DNA from: Dinoroseobacter sp034111085
Lineage (GTDB): Bacteria > Pseudomonadota > Alphaproteobacteria > Rhodobacterales > Rhodobacteraceae
NCBI GenBank assembly: GCA_034111085.1
Contig: JAWUXZ010000020.1
Span: forward strand, 1 to 64,000
DNA: 64,000 nt
Direction: 5' to 3'
The stretch's first letter is position 1, and the number at the start of each line of letters is the position of its first letter. Of the stretch, positions 1-9,017 are shown in pieces. Below the pieces are notes generated by a model. That model was not told the DNA's origin. It saw only the letters and a program-made list of their open reading frames with translations, and made no database searches. Both the position numbers and the translations under genes were made by a program.

Positions 1-225
1 CTGAGCAAGCTTTATGAGCGCACCAGTGTCATCATTACAACCAATCTCAGCTTCAGTGAATGGGCCCAGGTCTTTGGCGACGCAAAGATGACAACAGCAC
101 TGCTCGACCGGCTCACTCACCGATGCCACATCCTTGAAACCGGCAACGACAGCTATCGATTCAAGGCTAGTTCAGAAGCCGCAAAGAAAACCACAAGGGA
201 GGCCACCACATTGACCAAAGCATAG
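1..225 (+). CDS. istB: IS21-family helper ATPase IstB, 3' end only
   Basis: Seventy-four codons of the C-terminal end of an IstB-type ATPase, the AAA+ helper of the IstA transposase in IS21-family elements. The segments ITTNLSFSEWAQVFGD and LLDRLTHRCHILE are typical of the end of the IstB/DnaC-like ATPase domain. The start, the Walker motifs and istA lie left of the window. The stop is followed within about 20 bases by the terminal repeats of the element, as expected for istB, the last gene of such elements. Whether the element is intact cannot be judged from here. Confidence 0.85.
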   Translation: MSKLYERTSVIITTNLSFSEWAQVFGDAKMTTALLDRLTHRCHILETGNDSYRFKASSEAAKKTTREATTLTKA

Positions 226-243
226 CCGTCGATACATAACTAA

Positions 244-297
244 GAGCGGGTCAAATCTCGGTGCAAATACCGGGTCAGTTCTCAGTGACATTCAACA
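244..297. repeat. Right terminal repeats of the IS21-family element
   Basis: Two imperfect direct copies of a roughly 22-base unit start at 248 and 272 (GGGTCAAATCTCGGTGCAAA and GGGTCAGTTCTCAGTGACAT), a 24-base period. The element appears to end in CA at about 297. Tandem terminal repeats of this size and a TG...CA end are features of IS21-family transposons, where they bind IstA. The exact end could be off by a base or two because the flanking bases also fit the neighbouring IS5 sequence. Confidence 0.7.
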
Positions 298-547
298 ACC
301 TTAAGGGTCAGACAGGCCTGTATCGCTGTAGGTCTGCTGGCGTCCCCGTCGGCCAGTAGGTGCAGCCTCCCACACCATCTCTGGATCAAACCAGATCGCG
401 CGCGATCCCCGTTGCTTCAGCGAAAGACTATACTCGGCCCAGTTCCGGGTCTTGTACGTTGTCGGTGTCCAACTGCTCATTGTCGCCAGTTATCACGCTG
501 GACTCATACTGGGAATCCTCGTCAGGCGTGGTTTGTGCAACAAAGCC
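298..547 (-). mobile_element. IS5-family element, left-end fragment interrupted by the IS21 element
   Basis: Read on the minus strand, the segment starts at 547 with GGCTTTGTTGCACAAA, a terminal sequence known from many IS5/IS427-type elements. It continues through a short leader into the first codons of an IS5-type transposase and stops abruptly at the IS21 terminus near 297/298. The rest of the element is not in this window and may lie beyond the IS21 copy. This is a nested insertion: the IS21-family element landed inside an older IS5-family one. Confidence 0.7.
301..480 (-). pseudogene. IS5-family transposase, N-terminal fragment with frameshift
   Basis: The 59-codon reading frame begins MSSWTPTTYKTRNWAEY and continues with SLKQRGSRAIWFDPEM and PTGRRGRQQTYSD, the characteristic N-terminus of IS5-group DDE transposases. 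After YSD the expected family continuation (A-I-Q-A-C-L-T-L-K-V) is found one frame away, from about 330 down to 299. Loss of 8 bases between two GCGATAC copies would explain this. The gene is then cut by the IS21 end. It is doubly broken and cannot give an active transposase. Confidence 0.7.
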
Positions 548-589
548 GTTGGGAGGAGTACTGCAAGCAGACCGCTCGCTACCGCCCTT

Positions 590-2023
590 TTAAGCCAAAA
601 CACCCGGGTTCATGATGTTATTGGGATCTATTGCCAACTTGATGCGTCGAAGGGTGTCGTATTTTGCCTTGTCGCCATAGGATCTTAGATCGTCTGTCTT
701 CAATCGGCCAATTCCATGCTCTGCGCTGATTGATCCGCCATGCTTGGAAGTGGTTTCGTTTATGGCCATTCGCACCGTGTCCATAATTCCAGGATTTGTG
801 TCCAAGAAATCGGCTTTTGTTATACCGATCGGTGGTAAAACGTTGTGATGGATGTTCCCATCGCCGATATGTCCGTAGCTGTTGATTTGCACATCCGAGT
901 GGATTTCGTGGATCGCCCGGACCGTGTCGGCAATGAAAGCATCAACCTTGCTGATCGGCACAGACGTATCGCTGTTGCAAAACGCACCTGCCATGCGGTT
1001 CGCTTCGGGTGTGTTTTCGCGCAAGTTCCAAAGGCTGTCGCGTTGTGATTGGGACTGGGCGATCACCGCATCCAGCAACAGGCCCTCTTCAAAGCAGTCA
1101 GCCAATGCAGCTTCCATACGCTCGCCAAGGCCAAGCGGGCCTGTGGCTTCCAACAACAAGGACCACTCATATTTTTGGTTGAATGGGTTTCGAAGCGTTG
1201 GGAACTTTGAGACGACCAGATCCATTCCCAGACCACTCATCAACTCAAGGGCTGAGATGTTGTCGCCCAGATACTTTTTGAGCGCTCGGTAAAGCGTCAG
1301 CGCATGGGCTGGGGACGTGATGGCCAGAAATGCCGTGCCCGTTTCTGGATCGACTGGCTTCAGTTTAAGCGTTGCTGCGGTGATAATACCCAGAGTTCCC
1401 TCGCTGCCAATCAGGAGGTGCCGAAGGTCGTAGCCAGTGTTGTTCTTATGCAGTGGACTGAGTTCGCTCAGGATCGATCCGTCGGGCAAAACCGCTTCAA
1501 CGCCCAGACACAGATCTCTGGCATTGCCGTAGCGCAAGACCTGAATACCGCCTGCATTCGTCGCAAGGTTCCCTCCGATACAGCAACTTCCCTTCGATGC
1601 CATACTTAGCGGAAACAACATGTCATGCTCTTGTGCGGCTGTATGAATATCCTCAAGAATGCAGCCAGCTTCAGCAATGATCACACCGTCATCGACCAAA
1701 ATTTCGCGCACGTTGTTCATTTTTTCAAGCGACATGATGATGGCATTATCACTGTTAATCGATAGCTGCCCGGCAACAACGCCCGTCCCTCCACTGTAAG
1801 GAACGATGCCTACTTTGGCGTGATTGCAAAGACGAACGATGGCAGCCACTTGTTCGGTCGAGGTGGGCAGGACAACTAAGCATCCGTGACCTACAAATCG
1901 ACCGCGAGGGTCTTCGAAATAGCGTGGTGCGTCCTGAGCATCTTTCCAGCAAGCATCACCAACGATATTTTTGATGTCATCAAGTAACTGCCTGTCCGGC
2001 TTCTTGAACTCAGAGTGGGGCAC
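590..2023 (-). CDS. FAD-linked 2-hydroxyacid oxidase (GlcD / D-lactate dehydrogenase type)
   Basis: A 477-residue flavoprotein of the VAO/PCMH family, full length for GlcD, D-lactate and D-2-hydroxyglutarate dehydrogenases. The N-terminal FAD-binding domain shows PYSGGTGVVAGQ and GGNLATNAGG. The C-terminal FAD-oxidase domain shows GHIGDGNIHHN and ISAEHGIGRLK, the usual active-site and metal-type motifs. The likely start is a GTG at 2023 with GGAG eight bases upstream. It oxidises a D-2-hydroxyacid to a 2-oxoacid and passes electrons to the respiratory chain or an ETF; the substrate cannot be assigned. There are no functional partners next to it, and the 3' end lies 43 bases from the IS5 fragment but appears complete. 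Confidence 0.85.
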   Translation of the reverse strand: MPHSEFKKPDRQLLDDIKNIVGDACWKDAQDAPRYFEDPRGRFVGHGCLVVLPTSTEQVAAIVRLCNHAKVGIVPYSGGTGVVAGQLSINSDNAIIMSLEKMNNVREILVDDGVIIAEAGCILEDIHTAAQEHDMLFPLSMASKGSCCIGGNLATNAGGIQVLRYGNARDLCLGVEAVLPDGSILSELSPLHKNNTGYDLRHLLIGSEGTLGIITAATLKLKPVDPETGTAFLAITSPAHALTLYRALKKYLGDNISALELMSGLGMDLVVSKFPTLRNPFNQKYEWSLLLEATGPLGLGERMEAALADCFEEGLLLDAVIAQSQSQRDSLWNLRENTPEANRMAGAFCNSDTSVPISKVDAFIADTVRAIHEIHSDVQINSYGHIGDGNIHHNVLPPIGITKADFLDTNPGIMDTVRMAINETTSKHGGSISAEHGIGRLKTDDLRSYGDKAKYDTLRRIKLAIDPNNIMNPGVLA

Positions 2024-2319
2024 TTAGCGATCTCCAGAACACGGCTTTTCCTTCCACTTTTCGTGAAAGGTAAGTTTTAGCAAATTAACATAATCCGGGT
2101 ATGACGCGACAATGGCTGCCAATGGGGCAGTCGCAGCGAAAGCACAGTTTTTCCGGCGTTATGTATCAAACGCACCAACAATCTAGCTGAAATTCCGGCC
2201 CATGTGAAACGCGATGGAGCATGGAACACACGATTTTGGGACTGATCCAAAAGCGCCGCGAGATAGCGGGCAAATACAAGATCGCTGTGAAGGCCGATCT
2301 GGACGCCATAGACCAAGGT
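2024..2319. other. Intergenic stretch without a recognised gene
   Basis: Nothing convincing was found in the first 200 bases. At 2221 a 50-codon frame begins MEHTILGLIQKRREIAG, which resembles the start of small uncharacterised proteins in mobile or accessory regions, but the rest does not continue like that family. I read it as a possible gene remnant joined to the DUF4386 fragment that follows. Confidence 0.3.
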
Positions 2320-2579
2320 CCCATTAACTATCTTGAGTTTGCCTTGGCAGCTTTGCTATGTGCCTATGCCTGATCAGGTCACGGTTCGTTCCGACGCTGC
2401 TCGGTCCGTTGGGCTTCGCGCGATATCTGTGCCTTATCGCAGCTACTACTGCGTCGGCATTTGGTTCAGAAATGGCGTCCATGGCGCTATTGCTTCCGGA
2501 TTGCGAGTTCGAGGTTATATTTGGCCATATTCTCGCGCTGCGCGGTCACGGGGTGCGAATGCCTACCCTTTCGCGCTAG
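2320..2579 (+). pseudogene. DUF4386-like membrane protein remnant
   Basis: The frame at 2358-2579 reads LIRSRFVPTLLGPLGF and ends in a hydrophobic segment followed by EVIFGHILALRGHG. This resembles the last two transmembrane segments of DUF4386 proteins, where RSRLVPRWL and a final E-x-x-x-A-x-W-L segment are usual. The preceding hydrophobic LEFALAALLC lies in another frame, so at least one frameshift is present, and no N-terminal half is seen. Identification is by eye and moderate at best. Confidence 0.35.
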
Positions 2580-2694
2580 ACTGATGTATCCGCACCTCTT
2601 CGACGTATGTCATAATTATCGTGACGGTGAACGATCGAAGCACTTTGATGAAAAGAAGCGGGGCAAACGCCCGCAGCCCCAAAGGAATACAGCC

Positions 2695-3840
2695 ATGAGC
2701 AATGATGCATCTGCGCCAACCTCAGGCACACCCGAACCCACCCCACAGCGATTGACCTTCACATCAGACAAAGGGGCGTCTCGCTCCACGTGGTTTGCGG
2801 CATTCCTAGTGGCGGCCATTGTTGGCTGGATGGGCAGCGGGTTCATCTTTCCATCTGAGCAGGCAGAGCCTGTGGCCGCGCGGGAAGACCCCAAGCCAGT
2901 CGCGGTTGCTGTAACCACTTCGGTGGCGGAAACCGTCACGCAGTTCTATCAGGCCGAGGGTCAGGCGCTCCCGGATCGAGACACTATGATGAGGGCCGAA
3001 GCTTCTGGCGATATTGCTGAAGTCTTGGTGTCTAAGGGACAGGACGTAGCCGCTGGCGATGCCATTGCCCGCTTTGATCCGACCAATAACCAAGCCGATA
3101 GCAACCGCGCCGCACAAGAACTTGCTCAGGCACAGCGCGAATTCGACAATGCCGAGCAATTGCTGGAGCGAGGTGTCGGCACGGCGGACCGGGTGTCGCA
3201 ATCACGGGCCAAACTGGCGTCGGCTCAAGCCGAGGTCATCGCCGTAGAACAAACTGCCGCTTCCCTGACGATTACAGCGCCATTTTCGGGCCGGATTGAA
3301 ACCCTTGATCTCGATGCGGGTGAATTTGTTTCGGCGGGCACCGATGTGGGCCGCATAGTTGATATCACCCCATTGACCGTTGCCATTCAAGTGCCGCAGC
3401 AGTCGCTCACGCGCCTTGCCGTCGGTCAACCCGCATCAGTGCGGTTTATCACAGGCGAAGAACGTGAGGGTGTCGTCACGTTCGTCGGCACCTCTGCGGC
3501 GTCGGAAACCAGAACATTCTTGGCCGAGATCGAAGTTGCCAATGATGACGGTATGATCCCTGCAGGCATCTCTGCCGAAGTGATCATACCGACGGGCGAA
3601 GTAACGGCGCATTTTCTTGCTCCGTCCATCGTCTCTTTGGACGCAGAAGGCACTCTCGGGGTGAAAACGGTCGCCTCCGATAATACGGTTGAGTTCTATC
3701 CAATTCAGATCGTTAAGGCACAAATCGATGGCATCTGGGTAACGGGGCTGCCGGGCACGGTGGACGTAATCACTGTCGGCCAAGGCTACGTGAACGAAGA
3801 TGAGACAGTTACCCCGAGTGCAGGGGAATCGAACTCATGA
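2695..3840 (+). CDS. RND efflux periplasmic adaptor (membrane fusion protein)
   Basis: A 381-residue HlyD/AcrA-type adaptor linking an inner-membrane RND pump to an outer-membrane channel. An N-terminal cytoplasmic tail precedes one membrane anchor (about residues 30-50). The lipoyl half-motif around EASGDIAEVLVSKGQDVAAG, a coiled-coil hairpin (about 120-180) and the second lipoyl half (ITAPFSGRIETLDLDAG) follow, then the beta-barrel domain. I chose the ATG at 2695 because AAAGGA lies just upstream and the longer frame from 2461 adds non-conserved residues overlapping a pseudogene remnant. The stop overlaps the pump gene start by ATGA, so the two are translationally coupled. Confidence 0.88.
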   Translation: MSNDASAPTSGTPEPTPQRLTFTSDKGASRSTWFAAFLVAAIVGWMGSGFIFPSEQAEPVAAREDPKPVAVAVTTSVAETVTQFYQAEGQALPDRDTMMRAEASGDIAEVLVSKGQDVAAGDAIARFDPTNNQADSNRAAQELAQAQREFDNAEQLLERGVGTADRVSQSRAKLASAQAEVIAVEQTAASLTITAPFSGRIETLDLDAGEFVSAGTDVGRIVDITPLTVAIQVPQQSLTRLAVGQPASVRFITGEEREGVVTFVGTSAASETRTFLAEIEVANDDGMIPAGISAEVIIPTGEVTAHFLAPSIVSLDAEGTLGVKTVASDNTVEFYPIQIVKAQIDGIWVTGLPGTVDVITVGQGYVNEDETVTPSAGESNS

Positions 3841-6800
3841 ACGCGATCATCAACGCTGCTTTCTCGCGGTCCCGCGTCGTTGTTATGGCGCTTATTATGG
3901 TGCTGATCGTCGGGGCCTACGCCTACGTGTCGATCCCCAAGGAGGCCAACCCAGAGGTCCCGCTACCGTTATTCTATGTATCGACGGGTCTGGACGGGAT
4001 TAGCCCAACGGATGCTGAGCGCCTCCTTCTAGAGCCTATGGAGACGGAGTTTGGTTCGATCTCGGGCCTCGAAAGCATGAAGTCCGATGCATCCGAAGGC
4101 TTCGCTAGTATCCAGCTTGAGTTTACACCGGGCGGGGACAATCAAGAGGCGCTCGATAAAGTTCGAGAGGCCGCCGATCGCGCGCAGAATGACCTGCCTG
4201 ACGGGGCCCGCGACATCACCATCACCGAGATTAACACAGCGCTTTTTCCGATCATCACTGCGATACTGTCGGGTCCTGTGCCCGAGCGGACGCTGAACGC
4301 TCTGGCCGAAAACCTGCAAGACGAGATCGAAGGACTGCCGGGGGTGTTGGAAGTAGACATTGGCGGACAGCGTTTTGAGTTCCTCGAAGTGCTGATCGAC
4401 CCAACAGTATTCCAAACTTACAATCTATCATTTGACGAGCTAATCGGGCAAATCCAACGCAACAACCGTTTGATTGCGGCAGGTGCAATTGAAACCGGAT
4501 CTGGTCGGATCGTCCTGAAGGTGCCTGGGCTGATCGAAGATCTCGAAGACGTTATGTCGATGCCGGTAAAGGTGCGTGGAAACGCTGTGGTGACGTTCGG
4601 CGATGTCGCAACAATTCGCCGCACGTTTGAGGACCCGAACTCTTTCGCTCGGATCAACGGCCAACCTGCTTTGGCGTTGGAAGTCACCAAACGATCTGGG
4701 GCAAACATCATTGAAACCGTCGCTGCGGTGAAGACTATGATCGAGGAGCTTCAGGCAGAATGGCCAGACAGTATCGAGATTACTTATCTTCAAGATCAGT
4801 CCAAACAGGTGAAGGACTTGCTCAGCGATCTCGAAGCCAACGTCATTGCGGCCGTGATCTTAGTCATGATCGTAATCGTCTTCGCGCTGGGATTGCGCTC
4901 CGCTATTCTGGTCGGCCTCTCGATACCCGGCGCGTTCTTGGCTGGCGTCATCGCCCTTTGGACCATGGGTTACACGATGAATATCGTGGTGCTCTTTTCG
5001 CTGATCCTTGTGGTCGGAATGCTGGTGGACGGAGCGATCGTCACGACCGAATTGGCTGACCGAAAGCTGCAAGAGGGTGCGTCAGCCAAAGACGCTTACT
5101 CATTCGCCGCCAAGCGTATGGCTTGGCCGATTATCGCGTCCACATTGACGACACTCAGCGTGTTCTTCCCGCTGCTGTTCTGGACCGGCATGGTTGGTGA
5201 ATTCATGAAATTCCTACCGATCACGGTTATCCTAACCCTGTTCGCTTCCTTGTTCATGGCGCTGATATTCATCCCAGTTGTTGGGGGCATTATCGGCAAA
5301 CGCCAACCACAATCTGCAGCGGCCAAAGCAGGTCTTTATGACGCCGAGTTCGGTGATCCCCGGAATATGGGTGGATTCACAGGTGCCTACGTGCGGTTGC
5401 TGGAATGGGCGGTGCTCCGACCCGCAGCAACTCTGCTTCTTGCCGTGGCGCTGCTACTCGGTGGGTTCGGCCTTTATGGCCAATTCGGCACGGGCATCAG
5501 TTTCTTCCCATCGGTTGAGCCTGACTTCATGCAGGTGCAGGTGCGGGCCCGTGATAACTTCTCGATCTTTGAGCGCGACGCACTCGTGCGAGCCGTGGAA
5601 GACCGCCTCTTGGGATATGACGAAATCGCCAGCATTTATGCACGGTCGACTATGAGCGCAGGACGGGGTGATGAGGAAACCATTGGCACGTTGCAATTAG
5701 AACTAACCCCTTGGGACACACGCCGCACCGCTGCCGAAATCGGCGTGGAAATCCGTCAAAGTGTGTCGGACATCGCAGGCATCGATGTGCAGGTGCAGAC
5801 GGATAGCGGCGGACCGACGTCGGGAAAGCCGGTGAACCTTCAAGTCACCGCACGCAATCCAAATGTTCAGGGCGCGGCCGTTCAGCAGATCAGGGACATT
5901 ATGGAAGGGGTCGACGGCTTCACCGATGTGACCGATACGCGACCTGTTCCCGGCGTTGAGGTCTCGATCCTCGTCAACCGCGCCGAGGCCGCGCGGTTCG
6001 GTGCAGATGTAAGCCTGCTCGGCCAAGCCGTGCAGCTTTTGACTCAGGGTATAACTGTGGCGGACTACCGCCCCGATGACATTGATGGATCGCTGGACAT
6101 ACGTGTTCGCTTTCCCCGCGAAGAACGGTCGCTGTCCGAGCTTGCTGGTTTGCGGGTGCCAACGTCCTCGGGCCTCGTGCCGATTTCCAACTTTGTGACG
6201 TTTGCTCCATCCGAGCGTATAGGGGTTATCCGCCGCATCGACGAAAAGCGTGTCACGACAATTGAGGCCAATGTGGCCCCCGATGTGCTTGTGAACGATC
6301 AGGTCATAGCTCTGACCGCCGCATTGAACGCGGCAAACCTTCCTGACGGGGTTGAGTTCAGTTTTGCGGGAGAAGCCGAGGATCAACAGGAAAGCATGAT
6401 CTTCCTCGTCGGAGCCTTCGCAACGGCTATCTTTTTGATGTTCGTGATTCTGGTGCTTCAGTTCAACAATTTCTACCAAGCGTTCGTCGTGATGAGTGCG
6501 ATTGTCTTTTCAATCGCCGGAGTGCTTTTGGGATTGATCATAACTGGTCGCCCTTTCGGCATTGTCATGGGCGGGATCGGGGTGATCGCCTTGGCAGGCA
6601 TCGTCGTGAACAACAACATCGTGCTGATCGATACTTATAACGCCCTCAAGCGGTCAGGGCAGGCACCATTGGAGGCGGCTCTGCGAACCGGGGCACAGCG
6701 ATTGCGACCGGTTATTCTTACATCAGTCACCACCGCACTGGGTTTGATGCCAATGGTGATCGGCTTGAACCTGAACTTTTTCACCCGCGAAATCGTCTAT

Positions 6801-6965
6801 GGAGCGCCGTCAACGCAGTGGTGGACAGAGTTGTCCTCGGCCATCGCAGGAGGGTTGGTGATCGCAACGGTGCTTACCTTAGTGGTAACGCCAGCGATGT
6901 TGATGCTGGGTGAGCGGAAAAGACATGAGCCCGCTGCCGGCTCGAGAGTTCCGGCGCAGATATAA
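3837..6965 (+). CDS. RND-family efflux pump, inner-membrane transporter
   Basis: A 1042-residue proton-driven RND transporter of the AcrB/ACR_tran family, at the usual length. It has an N-terminal transmembrane helix, a large periplasmic domain, helices 2-6 around 340-480, a second periplasmic domain and helices 8-12 near 860-1020. The TM4 segment reads GMLVDGAIVTTE, with one Asp of the usual Asp-Asp proton-relay pair replaced by Gly. The gene starts inside the adaptor stop codon (ATGA). No outer-membrane TolC-type gene is nearby, so a channel encoded elsewhere is probably used. The substrate is unknown. Confidence 0.9.
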   Translation: MNAIINAAFSRSRVVVMALIMVLIVGAYAYVSIPKEANPEVPLPLFYVSTGLDGISPTDAERLLLEPMETEFGSISGLESMKSDASEGFASIQLEFTPGGDNQEALDKVREAADRAQNDLPDGARDITITEINTALFPIITAILSGPVPERTLNALAENLQDEIEGLPGVLEVDIGGQRFEFLEVLIDPTVFQTYNLSFDELIGQIQRNNRLIAAGAIETGSGRIVLKVPGLIEDLEDVMSMPVKVRGNAVVTFGDVATIRRTFEDPNSFARINGQPALALEVTKRSGANIIETVAAVKTMIEELQAEWPDSIEITYLQDQSKQVKDLLSDLEANVIAAVILVMIVIVFALGLRSAILVGLSIPGAFLAGVIALWTMGYTMNIVVLFSLILVVGMLVDGAIVTTELADRKLQEGASAKDAYSFAAKRMAWPIIASTLTTLSVFFPLLFWTGMVGEFMKFLPITVILTLFASLFMALIFIPVVGGIIGKRQPQSAAAKAGLYDAEFGDPRNMGGFTGAYVRLLEWAVLRPAATLLLAVALLLGGFGLYGQFGTGISFFPSVEPDFMQVQVRARDNFSIFERDALVRAVEDRLLGYDEIASIYARSTMSAGRGDEETIGTLQLELTPWDTRRTAAEIGVEIRQSVSDIAGIDVQVQTDSGGPTSGKPVNLQVTARNPNVQGAAVQQIRDIMEGVDGFTDVTDTRPVPGVEVSILVNRAEAARFGADVSLLGQAVQLLTQGITVADYRPDDIDGSLDIRVRFPREERSLSELAGLRVPTSSGLVPISNFVTFAPSERIGVIRRIDEKRVTTIEANVAPDVLVNDQVIALTAALNAANLPDGVEFSFAGEAEDQQESMIFLVGAFATAIFLMFVILVLQFNNFYQAFVVMSAIVFSIAGVLLGLIITGRPFGIVMGGIGVIALAGIVVNNNIVLIDTYNALKRSGQAPLEAALRTGAQRLRPVILTSVTTALGLMPMVIGLNLNFFTREIVYGAPSTQWWTELSSAIAGGLVIATVLTLVVTPAMLMLGERKRHEPAAGSRVPAQI

Positions 6966-7125
6966 GTGCGGGCATGATTTTCTGACGACTTAGGTGGTGC
7001 GAAATGGGCTTTTTCCGTAAATTTCGGTTGCGCGAAAACTCAGGCACCCACACGGGTCGGGGCAATCATTAACTAATTCTGAGGTGCTCCCCGGTAGCTA
7101 AAAGCCGCTGTTAGGGAACACCTTG

Positions 7126-8319
7126 CTACCCATCGTCGTCGATCCGGGGCAGAAACCAAGCCATCAATCCCGCAAGCGGCAGGAAAGAACAGATAAAATA
7201 CACCGTCTCGACGCCGTAGTTTTCGGCAAGCACACCAAGGAATCCCGCAGCAATTCCGCCAAGACCAAAGTTCAGCCCATAGAACAATCCGCCAATCAGT
7301 CCGATCCGGTTGGGCAGAAGGTCCATCGCGTAGATCAGGATCGATGCAAACGCGCTGGCCATGATCAGGTTGATCATAATCGTCAACACCCCGGTCCAGA
7401 ACAGGTCAGCGTATGGCAGGATCAACGTCAGGGGCAGCGGCCCAAGCACCGAGATCCAGATGATCCGGTAACGCCCTATTCGGTCGCCAACGATGCCACC
7501 GATCAATACGCCGACCGCCGCAGCCAGAAGAAAGATAAACAGCATCATCTGAGACGCAGGGATGGATAGGCCGAAGCGTTCGATCAGGTAGAATGTGTAG
7601 AAGGACCGGAAGCTCTCGCCATAGAAATTCTTGGTGAACATCAAAAATGTTAGGACGACCAGACCGATCCCAATGGTCAAAGGTGCATGGTTCGTGGTTT
7701 TAACCTCGGCTTTACGGCGAGCTCCCATGGCCATGAATTCAGCACTGATCTGGCGCTGTTTGCTGCCAATCCACGTCAAAAGCATCATCGCCAGAAGGGC
7801 CAGCACCGCGAACCACGCGAGGCTAGACTGCCCCCACGGCACGATGATGAGCGCGGCAAACACCGGTCCAAGTGCCCCACCTGCCTGCCCACCAACCTGA
7901 AAGATGCCCTGAGCAAGCCCCTGACGGCCTCCTGCTGCATAACGTGCCATACGCGTCGCCTCGGGGTGGAAAATCGACGATCCGATTCCGATCAAGACAA
8001 CCGAGACAAGGATCACCTCATAACTCTGAGCGAAGGCGAGGCTGACCAAACCAGAAAGGGTGAACATCATCCCAACGACCGGCGAATAAGGCGCGGCGTG
8101 CCTGTCAGTCACCATGCCAATCACCGGTTGCAGTAAGGCACCAGCGATCTGGAACGTCAGGGTGATCATGCCGATCTGAATGAAATCCAGCTCGTATGTT
8201 TCTTTCAGGATCGGATAGGACGCTGGAATTAGCGATTGCATCAGATCGTTCAACAGATGTGTCGAACCCAAGATCACCAGCACGGACAGATAAGTTCTAG
8301 AGCGGGTTGAGGTCGTCAT
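7126..8319 (-). CDS. fsr: MFS transporter, fosmidomycin-resistance (Fsr) type
   Basis: A 397-residue, roughly 12-helix major facilitator. The N-terminus (LGSTHLLNDLMQSLIPASYP), the motif-A-like loop GMVTDRHAAPYSP and the central FHPEATRMARYAAGGRQG segment match the Fsr family, in which a conserved FHPE/G-R-x-G region is typical. Known Fsr proteins export fosmidomycin and related compounds by drug/proton antiport; the native substrate here is unknown. It is transcribed alone and convergent with the RND pump, with about 160 bases between them in which I see no clear terminator. Confidence 0.85.
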   Translation of the reverse strand: MTTSTRSRTYLSVLVILGSTHLLNDLMQSLIPASYPILKETYELDFIQIGMITLTFQIAGALLQPVIGMVTDRHAAPYSPVVGMMFTLSGLVSLAFAQSYEVILVSVVLIGIGSSIFHPEATRMARYAAGGRQGLAQGIFQVGGQAGGALGPVFAALIIVPWGQSSLAWFAVLALLAMMLLTWIGSKQRQISAEFMAMGARRKAEVKTTNHAPLTIGIGLVVLTFLMFTKNFYGESFRSFYTFYLIERFGLSIPASQMMLFIFLLAAAVGVLIGGIVGDRIGRYRIIWISVLGPLPLTLILPYADLFWTGVLTIMINLIMASAFASILIYAMDLLPNRIGLIGGLFYGLNFGLGGIAAGFLGVLAENYGVETVYFICSFLPLAGLMAWFLPRIDDDG

Positions 8320-8577
8320 GTCAGTCGTCTTTCCGGTTCTGAATATTAGGTACTAATCCGACATTGTAGGAAACAAAACAACAACAACCCCGACCATTGG
8401 GCACCAGCGAGGAGCGGTCACTCGCTGCCGTTTGAGCCATTGCCTGCTGTGCCAGACGAAGCGCTATTTTGCTGCGCTGGATCCAATGGCTACTTCTGAC
8501 AAATTGAGTTCTACCCAACGCCAATCTCAGCTTGCCAAATTCGCTCAATAGCGCTGAGAAGCAAAACCCCAGGCGGT
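8320..8577. other. Upstream region of the MFS gene, no gene recognised
   Basis: This stretch is presumed to hold the promoter of the minus-strand Fsr-type gene. A 75-codon open frame on the minus strand shows no recognisable domain. The region borders a decayed EamA gene, so it may contain further unrecognisable remnants. Confidence 0.3.
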
Positions 8578-8860
8578 GTTTTTGTCAGGCCTGATCGCGA
8601 TCATAATCACATCGGGTCTTTGCCTGTTCATGGGGCTCTCCGTCGCCCTGTCCCCACGGGACGCAGGCATCTCTATGGGCTTGGGGGTCTTTCAGGCAGG
8701 CGCGGGATTGGTCTTCTACACTCTGGGCTCAATGACACCTCCAGCACAGCGCTGACATTGCGAACCCTCACCAGCGGCGCGCTGTTGCCAACGACTATCG
8801 CAAGGGGTGCATTGCTAAGTGCGCGACGAGGGCGGACACCTGTTAGCAGGGTCCAAACTC
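8578..8860 (+). pseudogene. EamA/DMT transporter, C-terminal remnant with frameshift
   Basis: From 8578 the frame reads VFLSGLIAIIITSGLC and later DAGISMGLGVFQAGAG and LVFYTLGSMTPPAQR, the pattern of the penultimate helices of EamA-family drug/metabolite transporters. It hits a stop near 8752. The expected continuation (ALTLRTLTSGALLP, matching the usual A-x-L-T-L-L-x-L-T-E helix) is found in the next frame from about 8744. The N-terminal two thirds are absent. The gene is truncated and frameshifted and certainly non-functional. Confidence 0.6.
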
Positions 8861-8940
8861 GCCAAAGAAGCCTTCCACGACCTGCTCCGAGCCCAAATCC
8901 AGTGGCTCAGTTCAACTGAGGTTGGTCACACCTGACTAGA

Positions 8941-8958
8941 CAAGGAAATTTGTCCTTG
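8941..8958. promoter_or_regulatory. Small inverted repeat upstream of rpsU
   Basis: CAAGGA-AATTTG-TCCTTG is a perfect 6-bp inverted repeat about 60 bases before the rpsU start. It could be an operator or a weak hairpin closing the decayed upstream gene. There is no T-run after it. Confidence 0.3.
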
Positions 8959-9017
8959 ATAGCGGTGGTCACAAGTAAATCATTCCACACTTGTCTTAGA
9001 AAGATGGTGATACCCCA

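Noticed and set aside
2461..2694. Longer N-terminus for the RND adaptor protein
   Set aside because: The 78 extra codons overlap the DUF4386 remnant in another frame, are not adaptor-like, and a good ribosome binding site precedes the ATG at 2695.
5703..6479. Minus-strand open frame of 258 codons within the RND pump
   Set aside because: It is the antisense of a conserved transporter domain and lacks any recognisable motif.
6966..7125. 22-codon frame beginning MGFFRKFRLREN at about 7003
   Set aside because: It has no ribosome binding site and no terminator, and is too short to support.
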